A stretch of DNA of 33,070 nucleotides from Firmicutes bacterium UBA5286 (GCA_002408465.1 DHSM01000018.1:1-33070), one strand, 5' to 3'; positions 1 through 8,594 are shown, counted from the stretch's first letter. A program made the numbers and translations. Notes: generated by a model not told the origin, from the letters alone.

Positions 1-52
1 GTTGTCTTTATGACTACTCGTATTTTCTCCGGGGGCGTTTTTTTGTCCAGCT

Positions 53-745
53 TTACTCAGCGCAGCCCATAAGGTGGCAGATGCCCACCGTCTTTTCCAC
101 ACTCAGAACAAAGGCGATTCCCCTGCCAGGCTCCTCCAGGGCGGTTTCCGCTTCTATGGCCTGCAACACCTGCTCGGTTTTTCCCTCTTCAATCAGGGTG
201 AGAATAATATCTTTCTCCGGCTCAATGGGAAATCCAAAGATCTTAGCTGTTTCATGGATTCCGGAACCGCGTCCGGTGAGAATTGTTCCCCCCTCAGCGC
301 CGGCAGCTTTCGAAGCCATAATCACATCAGGGGCAATCCCCTTGTTGACAATAGTAACTATAAGGTCATATTTTTTCTTGGTCTCTGGCAAGCTTGACAC
401 CTCCATGTCACAGGTTGTTGACGGCCGGTGAACTGTGCCGACGATTTTTGCTAAATCAAGGACAAAGGCAATCCCTCTGCCCGGTATGTCCAAATCACCT
501 TCCCTGGTCACTGCTTGGAGAACAATATCCAGTTCCTCCTCACCTACAGCGATAAAGATTATCTCTTTTTCCGGCTGATAGGCAATACCAAAAATACTTT
601 CATACAAGGTTTTTTCGGCGCTTCCCCTGCCAAAAATAATGGTGCCCCCATGGGCGCCGGCCTTTTTAGCAGCGGTAACAATTTTAGTGGCATAACCCTT
701 TTTCACAATAGCGACGATTAGTTTATGCTTCTTGTTGGGATCCAT
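53..745 (-). CDS. Fused double P-II family signalling protein
   Basis: This 230-residue protein is an internal tandem duplication of a P-II-like domain. Residues about 6-107 and 121-228 share the same pattern: a start such as KLIVAIVKKG or DLIVTIVNKG, then AGAHGGTI or AGAEGGTI, GRGS, a PEKEII or PEKDII segment, and PGRGIAFVL near the end. P-II proteins are normally single domains of about 112 residues that form trimers, sense nucleotides or metabolites and control transporters. The start at 745 is preferred because AAGGGGGTT precedes it; an upstream in-frame extension has no such site. It overlaps the end of the upstream DUF1538 gene by 23 bases, so the two are probably translationally coupled, and regulation of that transporter is the likely job. 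The usual T-loop tyrosine region is not recognisable. Family assignment is good; the ligand is unknown. Confidence 0.85.
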   Translation of the reverse strand: MDPNKKHKLIVAIVKKGYATKIVTAAKKAGAHGGTIIFGRGSAEKTLYESIFGIAYQPEKEIIFIAVGEEELDIVLQAVTREGDLDIPGRGIAFVLDLAKIVGTVHRPSTTCDMEVSSLPETKKKYDLIVTIVNKGIAPDVIMASKAAGAEGGTILTGRGSGIHETAKIFGFPIEPEKDIILTLIEEGKTEQVLQAIEAETALEEPGRGIAFVLSVEKTVGICHLMGCAE

Positions 746-1478
746 GTTTCTTAACCCCCTTCGCCTCGCTTCTGCTATAAAGCAAACCCAAGGTGAGAAT
801 CGAGACAATGGCAAACATTGCCACCAGCCCAATCATGCCAAAACCGTCAAAGATTGGGGTGCTTCCCTCAATAACTTCTGAGCTGCCAACAGCAAAAGCC
901 AGCAAAAAAGTCGCGATCATCGGGCCGGTAACAACCCCGCCGGAATCAAAGGCCAGGGCGACAAAAATCGGCTTGACATGCCTGGAGAGAACAAAAGCCA
1001 ACAAGTAACCCGGCACCAGAAAAAACCAAATAGAAATTCCTGTCAAAATTCTTACCATGGACAGGGACACAGCCAGGGCCACGCCAAAGGAAAGAAAATA
1101 GAGCATGACCTTGTTGTTGATGTAACCGCCGGTAACCTTTTCCACTTCGAAGTTTAGTACTTTAATTGCCGGTTCGGCCATGGCCACCACAAACCCCAGA
1201 AGAAAGCCTATGGGAATCAAAATCCAATTATACGGCAAGCGGCCAATATGGTTCCCTATCAGCCCGCCTACCTTGATAAATCCTGCGTTGGCCCCCTGTA
1301 AAAACAAGACCAAGCCAATGAATGCCGTGAGCAGGCCCCGCAGAATTCTCACCAGCTGAGGACGAGGCAATTTCCAGCTGTATACATTAAAGGCCACGAA
1401 GATTAAAAGCAGCGGCAGGAAAGCCAGGGAGACATCCAGGAGTACATTCCAGAAACCTTCAAATACAGATGCTATCAT
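723..1478 (-). CDS. DUF1538 membrane protein, second subunit (UmpAB-type cation/proton antiporter)
   Basis: A 251-residue integral membrane protein with about seven hydrophobic segments. It carries the DUF1538 signature AFDSGGVVTGP at about residues 175-185 and a MAEPAIKVL motif. The same motifs occur in the preceding gene, so the two are paralogous half-transporters. A pair of DUF1538 proteins from Halomonas (UmpA and UmpB) has been reported to act together as a Na+(Li+,K+)/H+ antiporter; many bacteria carry the two halves fused. The ATG overlaps the upstream stop as ATGA, which implies stoichiometric expression. GGGGGTG lies just upstream of the start. Function by homology is inference, and which half corresponds to UmpA or UmpB was not resolved. 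Confidence 0.82.
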   Translation of the reverse strand: MIASVFEGFWNVLLDVSLAFLPLLLIFVAFNVYSWKLPRPQLVRILRGLLTAFIGLVLFLQGANAGFIKVGGLIGNHIGRLPYNWILIPIGFLLGFVVAMAEPAIKVLNFEVEKVTGGYINNKVMLYFLSFGVALAVSLSMVRILTGISIWFFLVPGYLLAFVLSRHVKPIFVALAFDSGGVVTGPMIATFLLAFAVGSSEVIEGSTPIFDGFGMIGLVAMFAIVSILTLGLLYSRSEAKGVKKHGSQQEA

Positions 1479-2164
1479 TTATATAGCACCCCCAGCAGCA
1501 GAATTGCCACAATCGGTCCGACGGCACCCATGCCGAGGAAACCGAAGCTTTCGGCAGATGCAGCGTTAGAACCCCTTACTGCTGACATGCCTACCCCCAA
1601 GGCCAGGATAAAGGGGACTGTAACCGGACCAGTGGTGGCACCCCCGGCATCAAAGGCCACAGCAATAAATTCCGGAGCGGAGAAAAAAGCTAAGATACAG
1701 GCCAGGGCAAAGCCACCGCCTAAAAGCAGGATAATAGGAATCTTATATACAATCCGCAGCAATGCCAGGGAGAGAAATATCCCCACCCCCAAGGCTACTA
1801 CTGCCACCAGCAGATATTTTGATACTGCCCCTCCCGACACTGTAGAAACTTGAGCAGCCAGCACCTGGACACCGGGCTCAGCCACCGTCACCGAAAACCC
1901 CACGGCAGTGCCAAACCCAATTAATAATCCCACTTTGCCGCTCAGCATCAGTGATTTCCCCACCAACTCCCCGATGGCCAGAAGACTTGCCTCCACCCCC
2001 GAGAGAAATAGAGTAAAACCAGCTATCGTTAATATAACGCTGACAAGAAAAGTCCAAAAAATATCCATGGGAAACCGGACAATAGTAAATTGCAGCAAAA
2101 CAATTACTACAGTAATGGGTAATATGGCGTGCAGAACTTCAGATACTGTTTCCTTTAAACTCAT
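1475..2164 (-). CDS. DUF1538 membrane protein, first subunit (UmpAB-type cation/proton antiporter)
   Basis: A 229-residue membrane protein with about seven hydrophobic segments and the DUF1538 motifs VAEPGVQVL (middle) and AFDAGGATTGP (about residues 168-178). The start at 2164 is chosen because GGAGGTG sits seven bases upstream; a longer frame to 2266 adds a hydrophilic stretch without a good ribosome site. It is the first gene of a three-gene operon: DUF1538, DUF1538, double P-II, with overlaps of 4 and 23 bases. The glycine-rich AFDxGG segment probably forms part of the ion path, by analogy with other inverted-repeat transporters; this is inference. An extended -10 element and a leader of roughly 125 bases precede the gene. 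Confidence 0.82.
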   Translation of the reverse strand: MSLKETVSEVLHAILPITVVIVLLQFTIVRFPMDIFWTFLVSVILTIAGFTLFLSGVEASLLAIGELVGKSLMLSGKVGLLIGFGTAVGFSVTVAEPGVQVLAAQVSTVSGGAVSKYLLVAVVALGVGIFLSLALLRIVYKIPIILLLGGGFALACILAFFSAPEFIAVAFDAGGATTGPVTVPFILALGVGMSAVRGSNAASAESFGFLGMGAVGPIVAILLLGVLYK

Positions 2165-2297
2165 GGCAACACCTCCATAGCAGTAGCCCTCAGCCAAAAT
2201 TAGTCTAGACTCTTTCAATTCGATTACCCATACTGTTAAGAGTTCCAATATGCAATTTAGCGGCAAGTTCCTCTCTTCGCCGGCGAATCCTCTAATT

Positions 2298-2306
2298 ATT
2301 ATAACA
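2298..2306 (-). promoter_or_regulatory. Extended -10 promoter element for the DUF1538/P-II operon
   Basis: The minus strand reads TGTTATAAT, an exact extended -10 (TGnTATAAT). No good -35 hexamer sits at 17 bases, which is tolerated for extended -10 promoters. Transcription from here would start near 2291 and leave a leader of about 125 bases before the ATG at 2164. Confidence 0.5.
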
Positions 2307-2374
2307 TGTTAGCCCCTGCTTGGAATGTAAAACCTCCCCAATTCTGCATTGGACGCTTACAGGCCCCCGGGGGC

Positions 2375-2399
2375 AAAAAAAAAGGCGCCATTGGCGCCC
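2375..2399 (-). terminator. Intrinsic terminator after the SDR epimerase gene
   Basis: On the minus strand a GGCGCC stem with loop AAT (2384-2398) is followed by nine T residues (2375-2383). It begins seven bases after the stop codon of the epimerase gene at 2406. Confidence 0.85.
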
Positions 2400-2405
2400 A
2401 TTGCT

Positions 2406-3416
2406 TCAAGTATACATCAGTCGCCTATGTTCCCTCAGAAAAACAACTGTATCTTTTAAGGTAACCTTCATATCCCGTGTGCTGTAGCCAAGTTCCCGAA
2501 CAGCCTTGGCATTACTGAAATTGGCGTTGTTGAAGAAAGAATATAAGGAGTAACTGGTATAAAGGGGGCTGTGCCTGCGCAATTTAAAGTATGTTTCTGC
2601 TAGCGGAGCACTGGCTTGGACAAACCATAGGGGCAATACAGTCTTAATCTTCTTCTTGCCGCTGATTTCATGAAGAAGGTCCAGCACTTCTATTACAGGG
2701 AAAAACCGGTTCGAAAGGATATAACACTGGCCCCTGCGTCCGTGTTCCGCTGCCAGCAGAATGCCCTTGGCCACATCCCGGACGTCAACAAAGTCGTAGC
2801 CTCCCCGCACGCATAACTTCAGGCCGCCGTTGAGATAATCGAGAACTAAGCCGGTCAGATGCCCGTTGCCATAATCATTTGGCCCGGTGATTACCGATGG
2901 ATGCACTACCACTGCATCCAAACCCTGGGCAGCGCTAGCCAAGACTGCCTGCGTTGCCATGGCTTTTGTCTTTACATACAGCCCCTTTGCAACAGCAGGA
3001 TCAATGCTGTCCACTTCGGTAATTACCGGCTGGCCCGGCAGTTCCGGAAGGACACGGGCAGAACTTACATACACCAGTCTGGCTATATTGTTTTCATGAC
3101 AAAGTTCAATTATGTTTTTTGTCCCGGCCACATTTACATCGTATACATTTTGCATATGCCTTGTCGCAAGAGTAACAATTCCGGCAGTATGAATGACGAC
3201 CTTTTCACATGGTACGCCAGTTTTAAACAGCGGGGCCAGACTGGCTTTATCCCGGATATCGCCCCGGAATAATTCAAATTCTGCTCCCGGCAAGGCCCTG
3301 GTTTTATCATTGGGAAGCGCCAGGCAGCGCACTTTCTTTCCCTGGGCCAGCAACTTTTTTACAACTGTATTCCCCAAATGACCAAAGGCACCAGTAACAA
3401 TATACAGCTTTTCCAC
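2406..3416 (-). CDS. NAD(P)-dependent extended SDR epimerase/dehydratase/reductase
   Basis: A 336-residue extended short-chain dehydrogenase. The N-terminal TGAFGHLG is the dinucleotide-binding TGxxGxxG motif (residues 8-15), VSSAR carries the catalytic serine, and YVKTK is the YxxxK catalytic pair. DVRD and the later substrate-binding half follow the pattern of the NAD-dependent epimerase and dihydroflavonol-reductase-like group. The start is GTG at 3416, preceded by GGGAAGGGAGGG. It is a single-gene unit: a promoter lies at 3458-3486 and a terminator at 2375-2399. The substrate (nucleotide sugar, steroid-like or small carbonyl) cannot be read from the sequence. Confidence 0.85.
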   Translation of the reverse strand: MEKLYIVTGAFGHLGNTVVKKLLAQGKKVRCLALPNDKTRALPGAEFELFRGDIRDKASLAPLFKTGVPCEKVVIHTAGIVTLATRHMQNVYDVNVAGTKNIIELCHENNIARLVYVSSARVLPELPGQPVITEVDSIDPAVAKGLYVKTKAMATQAVLASAAQGLDAVVVHPSVITGPNDYGNGHLTGLVLDYLNGGLKLCVRGGYDFVDVRDVAKGILLAAEHGRRGQCYILSNRFFPVIEVLDLLHEISGKKKIKTVLPLWFVQASAPLAETYFKLRRHSPLYTSYSLYSFFNNANFSNAKAVRELGYSTRDMKVTLKDTVVFLREHRRLMYT

Positions 3417-3457
3417 TGCAATCCCTCCCTTCCCATAATATTCCCTAACTTAGCAAA

Positions 3458-3486
3458 ATTATATCAGCAAATGCAGAAGATTTAAA
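3458..3486 (-). promoter_or_regulatory. Sigma-A promoter for the SDR epimerase
   Basis: Minus-strand TTTAAA (3481-3486), a 17-base spacer and a perfect TATAAT (3458-3463), about 40 bases upstream of the GTG start. Confidence 0.65.
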
Positions 3487-3600
3487 GAGAAACTTTTCCC
3501 CCGTACCTTTGTTTTACCATCCCGCGAGGATTTTCCCGCCCGCAGTCCCGGATACATTGAAACCTTCAGAACTTGGCATGCTAATTGCAGGAGGGTAGAT

Positions 3601-3891
3601 ATGGATAACAATTTGAATTTACGCAATTTGTTATTAGCGGGAATAGGCAGCATAGCTTACTCCCTGGAAAAAGGCATGGATATGATCGATGATTTGGTAA
3701 AGAAGGGAGAACTCACCGTCAGCCAGGGCAAAGAGCTCAATCAGGAGCTGAAAAACCGATTTTCCCAAAGCGGAAAAGACCCCAACCAGACCATAATCAA
3801 AGAGATTATGACCAGCCTCAACCTGGCAACAAAAGAGGACTTTCACAATCTGGAGGCCCGGGTAAGCAAACTGGAGCAGCAATTGCCCTAG
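3601..3891 (+). CDS. Phasin-like small coiled-coil protein
   Basis: A 96-residue protein with a hydrophobic N-terminal helix (LRNLLLAGIGSIAYSLEKG), a basic-acidic middle (DDLVKKGELTVSQGKEL) and a C-terminal coiled coil ending LEARVSKLEQQL. The layout matches the phasin-family / polyhydroxyalkanoate regulator-like proteins that Bacillota often encode beside AarF/UbiB kinases. GGAGGG lies seven bases upstream of the ATG. The stop is five bases before the AarF-like start, so the two genes are one operon. No PHA synthase is present here, so a role in granule formation is not supported; an adaptor or membrane-associated partner of the kinase-like protein is a reasonable inference. Confidence 0.75.
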   Translation: MDNNLNLRNLLLAGIGSIAYSLEKGMDMIDDLVKKGELTVSQGKELNQELKNRFSQSGKDPNQTIIKEIMTSLNLATKEDFHNLEARVSKLEQQLP

Positions 3892-3896
3892 CATAG

Positions 3897-5477
3897 ATGA
3901 AAACACAAAGCACCCGCCAGCGATTTCAGCAGATCGTGGGCATATTTGCCAAATATGGCTTAAAAGAAGGGATCACAAGTCCGCCCCAACTGCGTAAGGC
4001 CCTTGAAGAATTGGGGCCTACCTTTATTAAAATTGCCCAGATTCTCTCTACCCGTCCGGATATCCTTTCCGAACCCTATATCGAGGAATTCCAAAAACTT
4101 CAGGATGACGTAAAACAGGAAGAATTCAGCGCCATCAAAGAAATTGTCGAGATTCAGCTGGGTGGCAACCTGGATGACTTCTTTGCCCAGTTCGACGAGG
4201 AGCCAATTGCCTCGGCCTCAATTGCTCAGGTCCACGGAGGCAGATTGTGGAATGGGACCAAGGTAGTGATCAAGGTCAAACGGCCGGGAATTGAGAACAT
4301 GATCTTTAACGACCTGAGGCTGCTGAAACATGTATCTGCCCTGACCAGATTTATTCCCCGAACCAGTGTCTGGAATCCAATAGAGGTGGTGGACGAGCTC
4401 TGGGATTCTCTGGAGCTGGAACTGAACTTCCTGCACGAAGCAGAAAACATCCAGCGGTTTAGAGAGTTTCACAAGGAAATCAAGTTTATCACCATTCCTC
4501 AAATCTACCCGGAGTTTTCAACCCGGGATGTCTTGGTCATGGAGTACATAGATGGGATTAAGGTCTATGAAAAAAATACCCTGGCCGAGGCCGGGTATGA
4601 CCTGGAGGAGATTTGCAGCAAAATCATCTATAATTTCATGTACCAGGTCTTTGAAAACGGCTTCTTCCACGCTGACCTGCATCCTGGCAATATCCTCATC
4701 AGCGCAAAAAAAATAGCCTATCTGGATTTCGGCCTGGTAGGGCACCTCAACCAGCGGCTGAGAACGCAATTTAACCGGCTGCTGGCGGGGATTGTTCAGG
4801 GAGATTTAGATCAAATGGTCAGTTCGGTAATTCAGATAGGCGTAAAAAAAGGCCAGCTGGACCGGGCCCTTCTCTACTCAGAAATTGAACAGCTTTATAA
4901 TAACTATATTTCCGCCTCAATTTACGATCTGGACATTCCCCGCTTAGTGGAGGAAATCTTCCGCATCTGCCGCCAGAATAGGATTGCCTTTCCTAGAGAC
5001 ATCACCCTGTTGCTTAAAGGCATTCTGGTGCTGGAAGGATTGATCAGCCGCCTCGCTCCGGGCATGGCGATAATTGACCTGATGACCCCATTTATCCACA
5101 ACCAAATTATGAGTTCCCGCAATACCAAGCAAGAATTAATAAAATTCGCCCACGGTCTCTACCGGATGACCCGATCAAGCTTGCGCAATCCCGAAAAACT
5201 TCTGGAAATTCTCAACAAAGCCGCAGCGGGCAAAGTCGCCATCCAGCTGGAAATCCTGCATCTCCAGGAAGTAACCGCTGACCTGATGAAATCTATGAAC
5301 AGAATTGTTTTTGCCCTGGTAGTCTCTTCACTGATTATCGGCTCATCCCTGGTAATAGCGGCAGAAGTGGGACCCAAACTGATTACCATCCCCATCCTGG
5401 GGCTGGCCGGCTACATAGGAGCGGCAATTATGGGCCTGTGGCTCTTAATATCAATAATCCGCTCCGGAAAAATCTAA
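3897..5477 (+). CDS. AarF/UbiB/ABC1 family atypical kinase-like protein
   Basis: A 526-residue UbiB-family protein. It shows the N-terminal family motif LGPTFIK followed by STRPD, the Ala-rich nucleotide loop SASIAQVH that replaces a protein-kinase P-loop, the lysine in VVIKVKRPG, the catalytic HADLHPGN and the metal-binding YLDFG. Two C-terminal membrane helices end the protein, as in COQ8 and UbiB. The family binds ATP and supports lipid or quinone metabolism by an unsettled mechanism. The family KxGQ motif reads KIAQ here, a Gly-to-Ala change in the inhibitory/nucleotide-selecting segment. It follows the phasin-like gene by five bases. Confidence 0.9.
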   Translation: MKTQSTRQRFQQIVGIFAKYGLKEGITSPPQLRKALEELGPTFIKIAQILSTRPDILSEPYIEEFQKLQDDVKQEEFSAIKEIVEIQLGGNLDDFFAQFDEEPIASASIAQVHGGRLWNGTKVVIKVKRPGIENMIFNDLRLLKHVSALTRFIPRTSVWNPIEVVDELWDSLELELNFLHEAENIQRFREFHKEIKFITIPQIYPEFSTRDVLVMEYIDGIKVYEKNTLAEAGYDLEEICSKIIYNFMYQVFENGFFHADLHPGNILISAKKIAYLDFGLVGHLNQRLRTQFNRLLAGIVQGDLDQMVSSVIQIGVKKGQLDRALLYSEIEQLYNNYISASIYDLDIPRLVEEIFRICRQNRIAFPRDITLLLKGILVLEGLISRLAPGMAIIDLMTPFIHNQIMSSRNTKQELIKFAHGLYRMTRSSLRNPEKLLEILNKAAAGKVAIQLEILHLQEVTADLMKSMNRIVFALVVSSLIIGSSLVIAAEVGPKLITIPILGLAGYIGAAIMGLWLLISIIRSGKI

Positions 5478-5511
5478 AACAACAGGGACGTACCTTTTCG
5501 TGGCGGCAAGG

Positions 5512-7770
5512 TTAATTCAATTTAGCTCGCCGCAGCAAATTGGCATTGCCCACTACTGTTATTGAACTTGTAGCCATGGCGATTTCGGCAATGACCGGAT
5601 GGAGCAAGCCTAATATTGCCAAGGGAATAGCAATTGAATTGTATGAAAAAGCCCAGAAAAGGTTTTGCCGGATTTTGCGAAAAGTTGCCCTGGACAGCCT
5701 GACTGCGCTGACCACTGCCTGCAAGTTGCCGCTGACCAGGGTGATGTCTGCGGCCTCAATGGCGATGTCGGTGCCTGTGCCAATGGCGATTCCTGCATCA
5801 GCCTGGGTGAGAGCCGGGGCATCATTAATGCCGTCGCCCACCATAGCTACTTTCAGCCCCTGCTGCTGAAGATTTTTGATCTCCTCGACCTTGCCTGCCG
5901 GCAGCACTTCAGCCATTACCTGGTTAATGCCGGCCTTTCTGGCGATGGCTTCTGCCGTCCGCCAATTGTCGCCGGTGATCATGGCCGTCTTCAGCCCCAT
6001 TTTCTCCAGCTGGGCAATAGCTGCAGCAGAGTCATCCTTGATGGTATCGGCTACAGCCACCACTCCCAGGACCCTGTCCTCCCGGCCTACCAACATTGCC
6101 GTCTTGCCGTCTCGTTCCAGGCGAGCCAGGACTGTCTCAGCTTCGGCCTGCAGGCTGCCCTCCGCCTGCAGCAGCCTGCGGCTTCCGACCAGTATTTTTC
6201 TGCCGTCTATTTCGCCAGCAACTCCCTTGCCAGTAATGGAGACAAAGTTTTCGGGTTCTACCAGGTCCAAGCTATGCTCCCGGCCAGCGATGACAATCGC
6301 CTTGCCCAGGGGATGCTCCGACCCCTGCTCGACGCTGGCGGCCAGGCGCAGCACTTCCGCTTCACTTGTCTCAGAAAAGGCAATAATATCCGTTACCTCC
6401 GGCTTGCCGGCGGTTATAGTCCCCGTTTTGTCAAATACAACAATATCTATATTGCTCATGGCCTGAATGGCCCCGCCGCTGCGGATAAGGATGCCGTTTT
6501 CGGCTCCCAGGCCGCTGCCCACCATTAAAGCAGTGGGGGTGGCCAGCCCCAGGGCGCAGGGACAAGCGATAACCAATACAGCGATGGTTGCATACAAGGC
6601 CAGGGTGGCGCCGCTTAAACTCGGATTGAGCCAAGGCAGCAGATCCCCCAGCGCCAAACCCGCTGCTCCCATAATCTTCGGAAACAGCAGCCAGGCAACG
6701 AAGGTCATCACTGCAAGAACCATCACCATCGGCACAAACCAACCGGTAACCCTGTCGGCTAATTCCTGAATTGGCACCTTGGTTCCCTGCGCCTCTTCCA
6801 CCATTTTTATCACCTGACTGAGGAATGTGTCTTTGCCAATCTTTGTCGCCCTCACCTTCAGCAGGCCCTGGTGGTTTACAGTCGAGCCGATGACCGCATC
6901 CCCCGGCACTCTCGTTACCGGCAGGGATTCGCCTGTGGCCACAGACTCGTCGATGGCGCTTTCTCCAGCTTCAATGACCCCATCGGTGGGAATCTTTTCT
7001 CCCGGCCGGATCAGCATCAGGTCACCCACCTGCACCTGCTGAATTGGCACCTGCCGCTCCTCACCGTTCACCAGAACCGCAGCGGTCTTCGCGCCAAGCT
7101 CTAACAGCTTCCTGATGGCCTGGGACGCATGCCCCCGGGCTTTTGCTTCTATGTAACGGCCGGTAAGGTGAAAAGTCATGATCATGCCGGAAACCCCAGC
7201 ATAATTCTCCACTGGCCAAAAAAAGGCCATAATACCTGAGGAAACTGCCGCCAAAGTGCCTATGGCAATCAGGGAATCCATATTGGCGCTGCCGTGGCGC
7301 GCTGCCCGCCAGGCCGATTGATAGACATGCCCTCCTGCCCAGAGCAGCGCAGGCAGAGCCAGCAGCAGCGTTCCCAAGTTATAGCTCAGAGGGGTGGGCC
7401 AGCCATGCTGGTGCCGGCCTGCGGCCATGGCAATCAGCATCCACACAGCCGCCGGCAAGGTGAAAGCCCAGGCTATCCACATTCTCCTTGCCGCCTGCTG
7501 CAGTCTTGCCTCATCTTTATCCCTGGAGACAGCGGCTTCTTCCAGCTCCAGCCGACCTTGATAGCCAGCCTTCTCCACTGCAGTAAGCAGTTTCTCTTTA
7601 GATATCGCTCCGGGCAGGTATTCGATGCTTGCCCTTTCAGTTGCAAGGTTGACCACAGCTGAAACTACACCCTCAGTGCCTTTCAAACCCTTTTCCACCC
7701 GGTTGGCGCAAGCGGCGCAGGTCATTCCCTCAACTTTGAGTGTAATTTCCTCAGTTTTTTTCTCAGGCAT
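5512..7770 (-). CDS. copA: CopA: Cu(I)-exporting P1B-type ATPase
   Basis: A 752-residue copper pump. It has one N-terminal heavy-metal-associated domain with GMTCAAC (Cys18 and Cys21), the actuator TGES, the transmembrane CPC in ACPCALGLATPTA, the phosphorylated Asp in DKTGT, the SEHPLGKAI HP motif, the hinge GDGINDAPAL, and the YN and MATSS motifs in the last two helices that mark the P1B-1 Cu(I) subgroup. The length is normal for a one-HMA CopA. AAGGGAG precedes the ATG. It follows the DUF368 gene by 37 bases on the same strand and may share its promoter. No CopZ chaperone or CsoR repressor is nearby. It ends 34 bases from the converging AarF-like gene with no clear terminator. Confidence 0.95.
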   Translation of the reverse strand: MPEKKTEEITLKVEGMTCAACANRVEKGLKGTEGVVSAVVNLATERASIEYLPGAISKEKLLTAVEKAGYQGRLELEEAAVSRDKDEARLQQAARRMWIAWAFTLPAAVWMLIAMAAGRHQHGWPTPLSYNLGTLLLALPALLWAGGHVYQSAWRAARHGSANMDSLIAIGTLAAVSSGIMAFFWPVENYAGVSGMIMTFHLTGRYIEAKARGHASQAIRKLLELGAKTAAVLVNGEERQVPIQQVQVGDLMLIRPGEKIPTDGVIEAGESAIDESVATGESLPVTRVPGDAVIGSTVNHQGLLKVRATKIGKDTFLSQVIKMVEEAQGTKVPIQELADRVTGWFVPMVMVLAVMTFVAWLLFPKIMGAAGLALGDLLPWLNPSLSGATLALYATIAVLVIACPCALGLATPTALMVGSGLGAENGILIRSGGAIQAMSNIDIVVFDKTGTITAGKPEVTDIIAFSETSEAEVLRLAASVEQGSEHPLGKAIVIAGREHSLDLVEPENFVSITGKGVAGEIDGRKILVGSRRLLQAEGSLQAEAETVLARLERDGKTAMLVGREDRVLGVVAVADTIKDDSAAAIAQLEKMGLKTAMITGDNWRTAEAIARKAGINQVMAEVLPAGKVEEIKNLQQQGLKVAMVGDGINDAPALTQADAGIAIGTGTDIAIEAADITLVSGNLQAVVSAVRLSRATFRKIRQNLFWAFSYNSIAIPLAILGLLHPVIAEIAMATSSITVVGNANLLRRAKLN

Positions 7771-7807
7771 TTCAAGCTCCCTTCATGATCTGCTAACTAA
7801 ACTCACT

Positions 7808-8557
7808 TTACTTACTTCCCCACCACCAGACCAGGGCAAACCCGGCCACGGCGGCGATGATTAGCAACACTGGGCTGGCAAAGCTGGCAGGCACCAGCAT
7901 CCTCCCTGCCCCCAAGATCAATCCGGCAAACAGCCAGCTGATGGTGGCCCGGTAGCGGGAATACAAATTATCCAGGGCATTGGCAAGGCCGAAGATGCCC
8001 ATAGCCGCCCCTGCAATAAATATGCCCAAAGTAATCCAGTCTAAATCCGCCAGGGCCTGCATCATATTGTCGTAGAGGCCCATGATAATCAAAACAGAGC
8101 TGCCAGGCACCCCGGGCAAAATCATGGTGGCGCTGGCCAATGCCCCGCCAATCAAGAGCAAGGCCGCATTGGGTCTGGCAGTGCTTTCCATAATACCCAT
8201 GGGCGTGCCGGCAAGGATAAGGCCAATTCCCACTCCAATAAGGAATATAGCTGCCCGCCTGAAACTGGGATGATAGTTTTCTCCCAGCACAGATCTGATT
8301 GAAGCCAATATGCTGCCCAGCAAAAACGCTGAAACTATAGAAGAATAGGACTCAAATAACCAGGCAAAAGCCCTGCCGCCGACCAGAATGCCTCCTGCTG
8401 CCCCAAGGGCAAAAGGAATCCAGCTCAAGACCCGCAGCCGGGACAAATCCCGCATCAGCTTTTCGTACAGCCCCAGAAGCAATAGCATCGTCCCCCCGCT
8501 CATGCCGGGCAGGACAATGACAAATCCAGTAAGCAATCCTTTGACCACCATTCCCAT
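7808..8557 (-). CDS. popT: DUF368 membrane protein (PopT-type undecaprenyl-phosphate translocase)
   Basis: A 249-residue polytopic membrane protein with the DUF368 hallmarks: LPGMSGGTM near the N-terminus (about residues 15-23) and the repeat-related LPGVPGSSVL in the second half. The two P-G-rich segments mark an inverted-repeat fold. DUF368 and DedA-family proteins were shown to recycle undecaprenyl phosphate across the membrane for cell-wall synthesis, and DUF368 was named PopT in Staphylococcus. The ATG at 8557 is preferred: GAGGAAG lies upstream and a promoter at 8595-8623 would exclude the longer frame to 8704. CopA follows 37 bases downstream. Confidence 0.85.
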   Translation of the reverse strand: MGMVVKGLLTGFVIVLPGMSGGTMLLLLGLYEKLMRDLSRLRVLSWIPFALGAAGGILVGGRAFAWLFESYSSIVSAFLLGSILASIRSVLGENYHPSFRRAAIFLIGVGIGLILAGTPMGIMESTARPNAALLLIGGALASATMILPGVPGSSVLIIMGLYDNMMQALADLDWITLGIFIAGAAMGIFGLANALDNLYSRYRATISWLFAGLILGAGRMLVPASFASPVLLIIAAVAGFALVWWWGSK

Positions 8558-8594
8558 GACTATCTTCCTCTCGCCTGTTGCCCTCAATAGTACT

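Noticed and set aside
1..52. T-run at 40-46 as a terminator for the P-II operon.
   Set aside because: The T-run is on the plus strand while the operon runs on the minus strand, and no stem precedes it. The edge bases 1-52 and 33015-33070 hold nothing I can support.
2292..2297. CTAATT as the outer closing stem of a structured RNA before the DUF1538 operon.
   Set aside because: It lies between the -10 element and the expected transcription start and so would probably not be in the transcript.
3557..3585. TTGAAA-17-GCTAAT as a promoter for the phasin-like gene.
   Set aside because: The predicted transcription start would fall inside the Shine-Dalgarno sequence at 3588-3595, which leaves no usable leader.
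5478..5511. ACAGGGACGTACCTTTTCGT between the AarF-like gene and copA, similar in style to dispersed repeats seen in some Clostridia.
   Set aside because: No second copy and no palindrome was found in this window, so it cannot be called a repeat here. A genome-wide search would decide.
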